A DNA stretch of 30,305 nucleotides from an uncultured Pseudomonadota bacterium (lineage in GTDB: Bacteria; Pseudomonadota; Gammaproteobacteria; Burkholderiales; Thiobacillaceae). The notes under the pieces are model-generated. The model was not told where the DNA came from, ran no database searches, and saw nothing but the letters and a program-made list of their open reading frames with translations. Every line of letters starts with the position of its first letter. Positions within the stretch are counted from its first letter, which is position 1. The position numbers and the translations under genes were made by a program. This document shows, one piece after another, positions 6,831-14,252 of the stretch. The DNA lies in contig CAISDD010000249.1 of assembly GCA_903883985.1 (NCBI GenBank), positions 1 to 30,305 of the forward strand, given 5' to 3'.

Positions 6831-7268
6831 ATGAACACCACGATGATCACCAGCAGCACCGCCGATCCCATGCCCATCGAGCGGCTGGGCCACTACGACT
6901 CGGAAGTCGAGCAGCGCATCCAGCAGTGGCTTGCCAGCAGACAGTTGCTGGCCTGGATTCCAATCCTCAGCCAGGAGAACTTCCCGGGCGTCCCGCCAGA
7001 TGTGTTGCAGTTCGCCGATCGCTATCAGGAAGCGATGCGCTGGCCCATCCACCGCCCGGAGGACTTGCTTGGTTTGCCTGACGGCATCACCGGTTGGTTG
7101 CTGCCGGCCGACGCCGAAGATACCGACGTGGCCTGCGGCGTCTGGAACGGTGAGGTTTACATCGTGGGCGTGGAGGACAAGCGTACCGGCAAAAAGCAAA
7201 CCTTGCTTGGCGAGCGCTTCGATGTTGCGACAGGTCAAGCCGATGACCCCGAACAGAGCGCAGTTTGA
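6831..7268 (+). CDS. Hypothetical protein of the mobile element
   Basis: A 145-residue acidic protein of unknown family. AAGGAGATGA sits just ahead of the ATG, a strong start. It has a helical N-terminus (SEVEQRIQQWLASRQLLAW), a tryptophan- and proline-rich centre (MRWPIHRPEDLLGLPDGITGWLLPADAED) and a short beta-like stretch (CGVWNGEVYIVGVED). There is no membrane segment and no catalytic motif I can name. It lies between the GGTTACC array and the DUF2924-recombinase module, 58 bases before the DUF2924 start, so it may be the first gene of the recombination operon. Confidence 0.6.
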   Translation: MNTTMITSSTADPMPIERLGHYDSEVEQRIQQWLASRQLLAWIPILSQENFPGVPPDVLQFADRYQEAMRWPIHRPEDLLGLPDGITGWLLPADAEDTDVACGVWNGEVYIVGVEDKRTGKKQTLLGERFDVATGQADDPEQSAV

Positions 7269-7326
7269 CTTGGCTTCTGCCCGGGAAGAAGCGTTCATGC
7301 AACTCCCCTATAACATGGAGTTTGGA

Positions 7327-7782
7327 ATGACACGACAATCAACCATCGCCGCCCAGTTGGCGGCACTACCGACGATGCCGATGAAGGATTTGTGGGCACT
7401 GTGGGACGATCATTTCCCGCGCCGGCCCGGCACATGGAATCGTGATTACGTTCTGTCGCGCGTGGCTTACAAAATGCAGGAAGCTGCACACGGCGGCGTT
7501 GATCCTGACATCCGCAGGCGGCTGGTACGCCTGGGCGAATCGAAATCCGTATTCGGCAAGCGCCGGTCGGAGGTGCATCTGATGCCCGGCACTGTCCTGC
7601 TGCGCGAGTACGAATCCAATGAGTATCGTGTCACGGTCACGCCAGAGGGGTTCTACGATCTGAACGGCAAGGTGTTCAAGAGCCTGTCGGCGGCGGCGCG
7701 GCACATCACCGGCGTCAATTGGTCGGGGCCGGCGTTCTTTGGCGTGAAACAGGATTGTGGCAAGAAAGGCGGCAAGAAATGA
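7327..7782 (+). CDS. DUF2924 domain protein
   Basis: A 151-residue protein with the DUF2924 signature: N-terminal LPTMPMKDLWALWDDHFPRRPG, the tyrosine-arginine block NRDYVLSRVAYKMQEAA, and the C-terminal GTVLLREYESNEYRVTV...KVFKSLSAAARHITG followed by WSGPAFFGV. This last part is the hallmark. The family is usually encoded just upstream of a large serine recombinase in proteobacterial elements; its biochemical role is unknown, and a DNA-binding accessory factor for recombination is a fair guess. GGAG at 7317-7320 supports the ATG at 7327 even though the frame is open much further upstream in the wrong phase of the preceding gene. The stop codon overlaps the recombinase ATG (ATGA), a translational coupling. 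Confidence 0.88.
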   Translation: MTRQSTIAAQLAALPTMPMKDLWALWDDHFPRRPGTWNRDYVLSRVAYKMQEAAHGGVDPDIRRRLVRLGESKSVFGKRRSEVHLMPGTVLLREYESNEYRVTVTPEGFYDLNGKVFKSLSAAARHITGVNWSGPAFFGVKQDCGKKGGKK

Positions 7783-9152
7783 AAGCACCCGTCACGCGCA
7801 AGCGCTGCGCCGTCTATTGCCGGGTCTCCACCGACGAGCGGCTCGACCAATCGTTCAACTCCATCGATGCGCAACGTGAGGCTGGGCAGGCGTTCATCGT
7901 CAGCCAACGCACTGAGGGCTGGATTCCGGTGGTCGATGATTACGACGATGGTGGCTTCTCCGGCGGCAATATGGATCGGCCGGCGCTGAAACGATTGCTC
8001 GCCGACATCGATGCCGGGAAGGTCGACATCGTGGTGGTGTACAAGATCGACCGCCTCACCCACAACCTGGCCGACTTTGCCAAGATGGTCGAACTGTTCG
8101 ATCAGCGCGGCGTGAGTTTCAGCGCTGTCACGCAGCAGATCAACTCGGCGACGTCGATGGGCAGGCTGATGCTGAACATCCTGCTGTCGTTCGCGCAGTT
8201 CGAACGGGAGGTCACTGGCGAGCGGATCAGGGACAAAATTGCCGCCAGCAAGGCCAAGGGCATGTGGATGGGCGGCACGCCACCGTTGGGCTACGACGTC
8301 TGCAACCGGGTACTGGTGATCAACGAACCCGAGGCCAAGATCGTGCGCGGCATCTGGCGACGGTTCGTGGAGTTGCGGTCGACCACGGAATTGGCCCGCG
8401 AGTTGAACGCCAACGGGGTGACGACCAAGGCATGGACGACACAGGATGGCGTCTTCCGTCCCGGGCGGCCGATCACCAAGCAGAATCTTTACAAGACCCT
8501 GCGCAATCCGATCTACCTCGGCATGATCAGCCACAAGGCAAAAACGTACCCTGGTCAGCACGAGCCCATTCTCGATCAGGCTCTCTGGGACCAGGCGCAA
8601 GCGATCCTCGCTGTGGAATCCGGTCTGCGTGCCTCGCAGACCATGACCCGCCACGACCATGAACCCATCCTGCGCGGCCTGCTGTTCGCCCCTGACGGCG
8701 ACCGGATGCTACCAACGGCCACCAAAAAGAAGTCAGGCAAGCGGTATCGCTATTACCTGCCGTACTCCGATAAGAAACTCGGACGCGGTACCAACCCCTT
8801 CGGCATCGTGCCGGCCGAGCAGATCGAGGCGCTGGTACTGGAACAGATCAAATCGGCATTACAGGCGCCGGAGATGATTCAGGCGGTGTGGGATGAGGTT
8901 CAGAAACTGGACGCCACGGTGCCGGAACCCACTGTAGTGCTGGCGATGCGCAATCTGTCGGTGGTCTGGAACGAGATGTTCCCGGAGGAACGGTGCCGGC
9001 TGGTGAAGTTGTTGATTGCCCGGGTGCAACTCAAGGACGAGGGCATCGACATCGAATGGCATCCGGCCGGGTGGTCGGCGCTGATGGCGGAACTGGCACC
9101 GAACAGCATCGGGGCGGAATTGCGTGAACTGGAAATGGAGGCAATGGCATGA
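7779..9152 (+). CDS. Large serine recombinase (integrase)
   Basis: A 457-residue site-specific recombinase. The N-terminal resolvase domain (about 9-155) has the catalytic serine S17 in YCRVSTDE, the GGFSGGNMDRPALKRLL block, YKIDRLTHNL near residue 90, and FAQFEREVTGERIRDKI. The recombinase domain (about 165-285) follows, with PPLGYDV and TLRNPIYLG. In place of the usual cysteine zinc ribbon the segment LLRGLLFAPDGDRM...KRYRYYLP carries no cysteines. This matches a proteobacterial subfamily in which the ribbon is replaced by a metal-free version. The C-terminus has helical segments. The enzyme would integrate and excise this element using attP/attB. It overlaps both neighbours by ATGA junctions, so the three genes are coupled. 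Confidence 0.93.
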   Translation: MKAPVTRKRCAVYCRVSTDERLDQSFNSIDAQREAGQAFIVSQRTEGWIPVVDDYDDGGFSGGNMDRPALKRLLADIDAGKVDIVVVYKIDRLTHNLADFAKMVELFDQRGVSFSAVTQQINSATSMGRLMLNILLSFAQFEREVTGERIRDKIAASKAKGMWMGGTPPLGYDVCNRVLVINEPEAKIVRGIWRRFVELRSTTELARELNANGVTTKAWTTQDGVFRPGRPITKQNLYKTLRNPIYLGMISHKAKTYPGQHEPILDQALWDQAQAILAVESGLRASQTMTRHDHEPILRGLLFAPDGDRMLPTATKKKSGKRYRYYLPYSDKKLGRGTNPFGIVPAEQIEALVLEQIKSALQAPEMIQAVWDEVQKLDATVPEPTVVLAMRNLSVVWNEMFPEERCRLVKLLIARVQLKDEGIDIEWHPAGWSALMAELAPNSIGAELRELEMEAMA

Positions 9153-9610
9153 GAGGAATGGAGCAGACGGGTCAGGCACGTTCAAACACAGCAAAGCTGG
9201 AACATGGCATCAAGCTGACCACGTTCATCCCGGTGCGCTTCGTGCGGCACAAGGCGCGCAAAGTGGTGGTCGAACCGACGACGCCCGGACGGATGGCATC
9301 GCCCATGAACCTTGGCCAACCGATGTCTGTCGATGCGAATTTGATGGCGGCGCTGGCCAAGGCGTTCTTCTGGCAGGAACTCATCGATTCGGGTCGAGTG
9401 AAGAATATGACCGAACTGGCCAAAGCCGAGAAGGTCGGACTGGCGCGGATGCAGAAGATGTTGAAGCTCGCCCGGCTGGCACCCGATATCGTTGAGGACA
9501 TTGCGCGGGGCCGGCAGCCGGTAGGGCTGTCGCTGCTGTTCTTCGTCGAGAATCCGCTGCCGGATGACTGGAATGCACAGCGGGACGTGATTGGCGGGCT
9601 GGCAAAGTGA
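9149..9610 (+). CDS. Small HTH protein coupled to the recombinase
   Basis: A 153-residue protein. Its core (about 65-125) is a ParB/KorB-like helix-turn-helix: LMAALAKAFFWQELIDSG, then NMTELAKAEKVGLARMQKMLKLARLAPDIVEDIARGRQP. The same block is found in alphaproteobacterial elements as a separate small gene after, or fused to, the serine recombinase. A recombination accessory or directionality function is plausible but unproven. The ATG overlaps the recombinase stop (ATGA). The arginine- and lysine-rich N-terminus could also contact DNA. Two downstream bases form part of the hairpin at 9608-9631. Confidence 0.8.
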   Translation: MRGMEQTGQARSNTAKLEHGIKLTTFIPVRFVRHKARKVVVEPTTPGRMASPMNLGQPMSVDANLMAALAKAFFWQELIDSGRVKNMTELAKAEKVGLARMQKMLKLARLAPDIVEDIARGRQPVGLSLLFFVENPLPDDWNAQRDVIGGLAK

Positions 9611-9631
9611 TGGCCTACAATCGGCCAATCA
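9591..9631 (+). promoter_or_regulatory. Possible MerR-type promoter and hairpin before the GDCCVxC gene
   Basis: TTGGCG (9591-9596) and TACAAT (9616-9621) are spaced by 19 bases, the long spacing used by MerR-family activated promoters. A hairpin TGGCC/GGCCA (9611-9615 with 9623-9627), extended by TGA/TCA, sits over the -10. Both readings are possible and this is a weak call. Confidence 0.3.
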
Positions 9632-9646
9632 CCCTTGGAGATCGCC

Positions 9647-9859
9647 GTGGAGCCCATCCTCGATTCAACACTGACCTGCCCGGTGTGCGGTCACGTCAAG
9701 ACCGAGCGGATGCCCACCGATGCCTGCCAGTGGTTCTACGACTGCGACGGTTGCCACACGGTGCTCAAACCCAAGCCGGGCGATTGCTGCGTGTTCTGTT
9801 CCTACGGGACGGTACCGTGTCCGCCGATCCAGGTTTCAGGAAAATCCTGCTGCGCGTAG
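9647..9859 (+). CDS. GDCCVxC domain-containing protein (cysteine form)
   Basis: A 70-residue cysteine-rich protein with eleven cysteines. It opens with CPVCG (C11, C14), continues through C27, C33 and C36, and has the family signature GDCCVFCSYGTVPCPPIQ near residues 45-62. The name GDCCVxC (seleno)protein family is from general knowledge: some members carry selenocysteine at one of these positions, whereas here all are cysteine codons. Such proteins probably bind a metal ion; genes of this kind often lie near heavy-metal transporters. The start is GTG at 9647 with GGAG at 9637-9640. It is the last gene before the chromosomal tRNA and may be cargo of the element. Confidence 0.75.
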   Translation: MEPILDSTLTCPVCGHVKTERMPTDACQWFYDCDGCHTVLKPKPGDCCVFCSYGTVPCPPIQVSGKSCCA

Positions 9860-10084
9860 TCGCCCGGAGAGAGTGTTTGTAACCCGGTTGGTAGGCGTAT
9901 TGTGGTGCAAACCGCCGCCAGGAAACCCGCATGATTACAAGGTATCGAGCCTTGACCGGGCTAGACAAAAACAGAGAAAAGAGAGGAATTCTGGTGGCCG
10001 GCAGGGCGAAATCAGGGCCTGCTGGCGATCATCGAAATTCGCACCGCCCGCGAAACCCCGCCACTGCTGGCCCTTCGCGGGCAG
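9860..10084. other. Probable right junction of the element, no gene
   Basis: No supported gene. Two inverted repeats are visible: GCCGGCAGG/CCTGCTGGC (9997-10005 with 10018-10026, 8 of 9) and a perfect GCCCGCGAA/TTCGCGGGC (10046-10054 with 10074-10082). The chromosomal tRNA terminator starts at 10085, so the element's right end should fall here. The exact attachment core cannot be read without the left end. Confidence 0.45.
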
Positions 10085-10110
10085 AAAAAAGCCCGGAGCA
10101 TGTCCGGGCT
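10085..10110 (-). terminator. Rho-independent terminator of tRNA-Ala
   Basis: Read on the minus strand, AGCCCGGA pairs with TCCGGGCT around a 5-base loop and runs into five further T residues. It lies 10 bases past the tRNA 3' end. Confidence 0.85.
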
Positions 10111-10119
10111 TTGGTGTTC

Positions 10120-10195
<76 letters not shown>

Positions 10196-10208
10196 ACACG
10201 AGGCGCGG

Positions 10209-10214
10209 ACTATA
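10209..10214 (-). promoter_or_regulatory. -10 element of the tRNA-Ala promoter
   Basis: The minus strand reads TATAGT followed by a GC-rich discriminator (CCGCGCC), typical of stable-RNA promoters, with transcription starting shortly before the tRNA 5' end at 10195. I see no clear -35, so a start from lgt read-through is also possible. Confidence 0.4.
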
Positions 10215-10227
10215 GCAAAAATCTCCT

Positions 10228-11010
10228 TCAGGGCATAGATGGCCGCGCGCGCCAGATCAGCCAGGCGCCGACCAGGATCATGGGCAGGGAGAGCCACTGG
10301 CCCATGCTGACGGTGTAGGAGACGCCGAAGATGCCATCGTCCGGATTTCGGAAGAACTCGCCGATGCTGCGGAACACACCGTAACCGACCAGGAAGGCGC
10401 CGGAAACCGCGCCGACTGGCCGGGGCCGGGAGGAATACCACCAGAGGATCAGGAACAGCAGCAATCCTTCCATGCCTGCCTGGTAGATCTGCGAGGGGTG
10501 GCGCGGGAGATTGTCCACCTGGGGAAAGATCATCGCCCAGGGCAGGCTGGGGTCGGCCGGACGACCCCAGAGTTCGCCGTTGATGAAGTTGCCGATGCGT
10601 CCGAACATCAGGCCCAATGGCACCAGAGGGCCGACGAAGTCGCCGACCTGGAGGAAGCTGCGGCCGGTCTTGCGAGCATAGGCCCAGAGGGCGACGAACA
10701 CGCCCAGCATGCCGCCGTGGAAGGACATGCCGCCTTTCCAGACGGCGATGATTTCCACAGGATGGCTGAAGTAATAATCGGGTTCGTAGAACAGCACCTG
10801 GCCCAGACGCCCGCCCAGGATTACGCCAAGCACGCCCCAGAAGAGGAGATCGTCGAGATCCACCGCGCTCCATCCGCTGCGAGGCGTGCAGCGGCGGCGG
10901 CCGAGGAGGATGAAGGCGGCGAAGGCGAGCACGTACATCAGGCCATACCAGCGCACAGCGAGGGGGCCGAGTTGAAGCGCTACGGGGTCGAACTGGGGAT
11001 GAACGAGCAT
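10228..11010 (-). CDS. lgt: Prolipoprotein diacylglyceryl transferase
   Basis: A 260-residue inner-membrane enzyme that transfers diacylglycerol from phosphatidylglycerol to the cysteine of prolipoproteins, the first step of lipoprotein maturation. The family signature GRIGNFINGELWGR is present (about residues 136-149), with the conserved SFHGGMLG block before it and about seven hydrophobic segments along the chain. The N-terminus MLVHPQFDPVALQLGPLAVRW is typical of the family, which supports the ATG at 11010. It is transcribed away from ilvD, sharing a 62-base divergent gap, and its stop lies 32 bases before the tRNA-Ala gene. Full length for the family. Confidence 0.97.
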   Translation of the reverse strand: MLVHPQFDPVALQLGPLAVRWYGLMYVLAFAAFILLGRRRCTPRSGWSAVDLDDLLFWGVLGVILGGRLGQVLFYEPDYYFSHPVEIIAVWKGGMSFHGGMLGVFVALWAYARKTGRSFLQVGDFVGPLVPLGLMFGRIGNFINGELWGRPADPSLPWAMIFPQVDNLPRHPSQIYQAGMEGLLLFLILWWYSSRPRPVGAVSGAFLVGYGVFRSIGEFFRNPDDGIFGVSYTVSMGQWLSLPMILVGAWLIWRARPSMP

Positions 11011-11072
11011 GAGGCAGGCCTGGTACGCTGGGCTAAAATGGGGCGATTATAGAGACCACTAGGTTACGTCCC

Positions 11073-12923
11073 ATGCCTGAATACCGTTCCCGCACCACTA
11101 CACACGGTCGCAACATGGCCGGCGCCCGCGCCCTGTGGCGTGCGACCGGCATGAAGGACGAGGATTTCTCCAAGCCGATCATCGCCATCGCCAATTCCTT
11201 CACCCAGTTCGTGCCGGGCCACGTGCATCTGAAGGACATGGGGCAACTGGTGGCGCGCGAGATCGAGGCGGCCGGCGGCGTGGCCCGCGAGTTCAACACC
11301 ATCGCCGTGGATGACGGCATCGCCATGGGCCACGGCGGCATGCTGTATTCTCTGCCCAGTCGCGACCTGATCGCCGATTCGGTGGAATACATGTGCAACG
11401 CCCATTGCGCCGATGCACTGGTGTGTATCTCCAACTGCGACAAAATCACCCCGGGCATGTTGATGGCAGCATTGCGCCTGAACATCCCCGTTGTGTTTGT
11501 CTCGGGCGGGCCGATGGAAGCCGGTAAGGTGGTCTGGGACCACAAGACGATCAAGCTCGATCTGGTGGACGCGATGGTGCAGGCTGCCGATGCGGCCCGA
11601 TCGGATGCGGAAGTGGAGGCCACCGAGCGCTCCGCTTGCCCCACCTGCGGTTCCTGTTCCGGCATGTTCACCGCCAATTCGATGAACTGTCTGACCGAGG
11701 CGCTGGGTTTGAGCCTGCCCGGCAACGGTTCCCTGCTGGCGACGCATGCCGACCGCAAGGCACTGTTCCTGCGTGCCGGACGCCTGATCGTCGAGTTGGC
11801 CCAGCGCTGGTACGAGAAGGACGACGCTTCTGTACTGCCGCGCACCATCGCCAGCTTCGAGGCTTTCGAGAACGCCATGGCGCTCGATATCGCCATGGGA
11901 GGCTCCACCAACACCGTGCTGCACCTGCTGGCGGCGGCACATGAAGCCGGAGTGAATTTCACCATGAAGGACATCGACCGCCTGTCGCGGCGCGTGCCCA
12001 ATCTGGCCAAGGTGGCACCAAGCACCCAGCTCTATCACATGGAGGATGTACATCGTGCCGGCGGCGTCATGGCCATCCTGGGCGAACTCGACCGCGCCGG
12101 ATTGCTACACCGCGAATGCCGCACCGTGCATAGCAAGACGCTGGGTGGCGCCTTGCAGGTGTGGGACGTGATGCAGGCGCACGATGTCTCGGTGTTCGAC
12201 TTTTTCAAGGCCGCGCCAGGCGGCGTGCCGACGCAAGTCGCGTTCTCGCAGAGCCGCCGCTTTCCGGAGCTGGACCTGGACCGCGCCAACGGTTGCTTGC
12301 GCGACAAGGCCCATGCCTATTCCCAGGACGGCGGCCTGGCGGTGCTTCATGGCAACCTGGCGCTGGATGGCTGCATCGTCAAGACGGCGGGGGTGGATGC
12401 CAGCATCCTGAAATTCACCGGTCCGGCACGCATCTTCGAGAGCCAGGAATCTGCGGTGGCTGCCATCCTCGCCGACCAGATCGCAGAGGGCGATGTCCTG
12501 GTGATTCGTTACGAGGGGCCGCGCGGCGGCCCCGGCATGCAGGAGATGCTCTACCCGACTTCGTATCTGAAATCCAAGGGCCTGGGTAAAGCCTGCGCCT
12601 TGATCACCGATGGGCGTTTCTCCGGCGGCACCTCGGGTTTGAGCATCGGCCATGTCTCACCGGAGGCGGCGGAAGGCGGTGCCATCGGCTTGGTGCGCGA
12701 GGGCGATGCCATCGAGATCGACATCCCCAACCGCAGCCTTCGCGTGGCCCTTGCCGATGCGGAGTTGGCGAGCCGCCGCGCCGAGATGGAAGCGAGAGGT
12801 GCCCGAGCCTGGAAGCCGGAAAACCGCGACCGCCTGGTCTCCCCCGCGTTGCGCGCTTACGCCGCGATGACCACGAGTGCGGCGTTCGGGGCGGTGCGGG
12901 ATGTGACGCAGGTGGAACGGTGA
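11073..12923 (+). CDS. ilvD: Dihydroxy-acid dehydratase
   Basis: A 616-residue iron-sulfur enzyme that makes 2-oxoisovalerate and 2-oxo-3-methylvalerate from the dihydroxy acids, in valine, isoleucine and leucine synthesis. The cluster cysteine C122 lies in CISNCDKITPGM, followed by D123 and K124 (the usually carbamylated lysine). The second block CPTCGSCSGMFTANSMNC supplies C195, and the C-terminal GGTSGLSIGHVSPEA loop is intact. Length and numbering match E. coli IlvD. The start ATG at 11073 has a weak ribosome site; a TAAAAT at 11034 may be its -10. It is transcribed alone, divergent from lgt. Confidence 0.97.
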   Translation: MPEYRSRTTTHGRNMAGARALWRATGMKDEDFSKPIIAIANSFTQFVPGHVHLKDMGQLVAREIEAAGGVAREFNTIAVDDGIAMGHGGMLYSLPSRDLIADSVEYMCNAHCADALVCISNCDKITPGMLMAALRLNIPVVFVSGGPMEAGKVVWDHKTIKLDLVDAMVQAADAARSDAEVEATERSACPTCGSCSGMFTANSMNCLTEALGLSLPGNGSLLATHADRKALFLRAGRLIVELAQRWYEKDDASVLPRTIASFEAFENAMALDIAMGGSTNTVLHLLAAAHEAGVNFTMKDIDRLSRRVPNLAKVAPSTQLYHMEDVHRAGGVMAILGELDRAGLLHRECRTVHSKTLGGALQVWDVMQAHDVSVFDFFKAAPGGVPTQVAFSQSRRFPELDLDRANGCLRDKAHAYSQDGGLAVLHGNLALDGCIVKTAGVDASILKFTGPARIFESQESAVAAILADQIAEGDVLVIRYEGPRGGPGMQEMLYPTSYLKSKGLGKACALITDGRFSGGTSGLSIGHVSPEAAEGGAIGLVREGDAIEIDIPNRSLRVALADAELASRRAEMEARGARAWKPENRDRLVSPALRAYAAMTTSAAFGAVRDVTQVER

Positions 12924-12963
12924 GGAAATGAAACAGCCCCCTTACTCGTATGCTCGCAGAGGC

Positions 12964-13218
12964 CCGGCTATCCAGCCGGACCGTTCGGCAGGCGCGGCGC
13001 AGTGCGCTACGAATGCCCTCTCAAGAAGCACACTTCAACCCGTTGATTCACAAAGAAATAATCGCGGCAGCACCGGCTTCAAGCCGGCTGTTTTCAAAGA
13101 CACAGGCAAGGATGCCTACGCTACAGGGAAGGCCTCACCATTGCTTCTTCAACCTGCTCTCCTAGGGTGGGTTACATCGCTGTCTCACCCCCCAAGGGGG
13201 AGGCCTTCGGAACGGCCG
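12964..13218. repeat. Patch of degenerate palindromic repeats after ilvD
   Basis: No gene in this 318-base gap. It contains CCGGCT/AGCCGG (12964-12979), the strong CCGGC-TTCAA-GCCGG stem (13073-13087) followed by TGTTTT that could terminate ilvD, AGGCA/TGCCT around 13105-13120, and a CCCCCC/GGGGGA stem with GGCC...GGCC (13188-13218). These look like decayed copies of dispersed repeats common in Betaproteobacteria. Confidence 0.5.
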
Positions 13219-13230
13219 TGCGGAACTGAC

Positions 13231-13252
13231 ATGGGACTAGCATGGGACTAGC
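13231..13252 (+). repeat. Exact 11-bp tandem duplication at a start codon
   Basis: ATGGGACTAGC occurs twice back to back (13231-13241 and 13242-13252). The second ATG starts the Uma2 gene. Because 11 is not a multiple of three, the first ATG reads out of frame and stops after MGLAWD. Confidence 0.9.
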
Positions 13253-13835
13253 GCTGCGCGACCCGGAATACCACACCTACGGCGATTACCTCACCTGGCC
13301 GGAGGAGGTGCGCTACGAGCTGATCGACGGCGACGCTTACTTGATGGCGCCGGCGCCCACGGTCAGCCACCAGCATATTGCCGGGGAGGTTTATCGGCAA
13401 CTGGCAAACGCCCTGCGCGGCAGTCCTTGCCGCGTCCTGATCGCTCCGTTGGACGTGCTTCTACCCAAGGCAGACGAGGCCGACGACCGCATTGACACCG
13501 TGGTGCAGCCCGACGTGCTGGTGGTCTGTGACCAGAGGAAGGTCAGCGAACGGGGCGTGCGCGGTGCCCCCGATTTCGTGCTGGAGGTGCTCTCCCCATT
13601 CACCGCCGGCCAAGATCAGGCGAGAAAACTTCGCATCTACGAGCGCCACGGCGTGCAGGAATACTGGCTGGTGCAGCCCTGGGGCAAGGTGCTCACGGTC
13701 TATCGGCTGGAAAACGGTGCCTACGGGTGCCCCCACACCCAGGAACTCGAAGGCGAAACCCCGGTAGGCGTACTCGAAGGCGTGGTCATCCAGTGGGATG
13801 AACTCGCCGCCCGCCTGCCGCAGCCCGAGTACTGA
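13242..13835 (+). CDS. Uma2 family protein (DUF820, PD-(D/E)XK nuclease fold)
   Basis: A 197-residue protein of the Uma2/DUF820 family, which has a restriction-endonuclease-like fold. The conserved elements are visible: YELIDGDAYLMAPAP near residue 26, the VVQPDVLVVCD strand with the probable catalytic aspartate, GAPDFVLEVLSP with the glutamate, then KLRIYERHGVQEYWLVQP. The biological role of the family is unknown, and it is often amplified in Cyanobacteria and some Proteobacteria. No clear ribosome site precedes the ATG; the only unusual feature is the tandem 11-bp duplication across it. The stop lies 5 bases before the next start, so the downstream membrane protein is probably co-expressed. 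Confidence 0.88.
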   Translation: MGLALRDPEYHTYGDYLTWPEEVRYELIDGDAYLMAPAPTVSHQHIAGEVYRQLANALRGSPCRVLIAPLDVLLPKADEADDRIDTVVQPDVLVVCDQRKVSERGVRGAPDFVLEVLSPFTAGQDQARKLRIYERHGVQEYWLVQPWGKVLTVYRLENGAYGCPHTQELEGETPVGVLEGVVIQWDELAARLPQPEY

Positions 13836-13839
13836 GGGC

Positions 13840-14214
13840 ATGCGGATATTCAACTCCCCCGAGCAAGCCCCTGCCGAGCCGGACTCGAACGAGCCCGATC
13901 CGCTGGCACGGTTTCGTACCTGGCGCGGTTTTCTTCTCGCCGCCATCGTGCTCAACGTGCTGTTCGTTTACGGCATGATCGGCAGCGTGGCGGACCCCAG
14001 CGTCGCCGCTTGGACCAAGGCGCTGTCCTGGTTTCCCTTCGCGGTCATCGCCTCGGCCTTGTACCTCGTCCTGCTGACCAAGCTATCCCGAGCCGACGCA
14101 GATTGCGCCAGGGCCGCCGGCCGTGCCGGCCGGGCAGGCAGTTACAAGACGCGCTATGTCTTCCTCTGCGTTGCCATGATCCTCGCCAACTGGGTCGCCC
14201 TCTTCGCCGCATGA
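13840..14214 (+). CDS. Small integral membrane protein
   Basis: A 124-residue protein with three hydrophobic segments: FLLAAIVLNVLFVYGMIG (about 30-47), FPFAVIASALYLVLL (about 68-84) and YVFLCVAMILANWVALFAA at the C-terminus. Between the second and third there is an arginine- and alanine-rich loop, likely cytoplasmic. The N-terminal 27 residues are proline- and glutamate-rich. Only GAGGG near the start serves as a ribosome site. I do not recognise the family. Its stop codon overlaps an ATG at 14211 in the next frame, so coupling to the mutarotase gene is possible. Confidence 0.7.
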   Translation: MRIFNSPEQAPAEPDSNEPDPLARFRTWRGFLLAAIVLNVLFVYGMIGSVADPSVAAWTKALSWFPFAVIASALYLVLLTKLSRADADCARAAGRAGRAGSYKTRYVFLCVAMILANWVALFAA

Positions 14215-14252
14215 ACACGTCATCCACCTCACATCCCAACCAGGAGCCCCCC

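Noticed and set aside
9647..9859. Selenocysteine form of the GDCCVxC protein
   Set aside because: All signature positions are TGC or TGT and there is no in-frame TGA.
10498..11052. Forward open frame of 184 residues opposite lgt
   Set aside because: It covers an unambiguous lgt gene and encodes a low-complexity glutamate- and alanine-rich sequence.
12928..13251. Open frame between ilvD and the Uma2 gene
   Set aside because: It runs through several palindromic repeats and has no ribosome site or recognisable protein; it ends as MGLAWD at the duplication.
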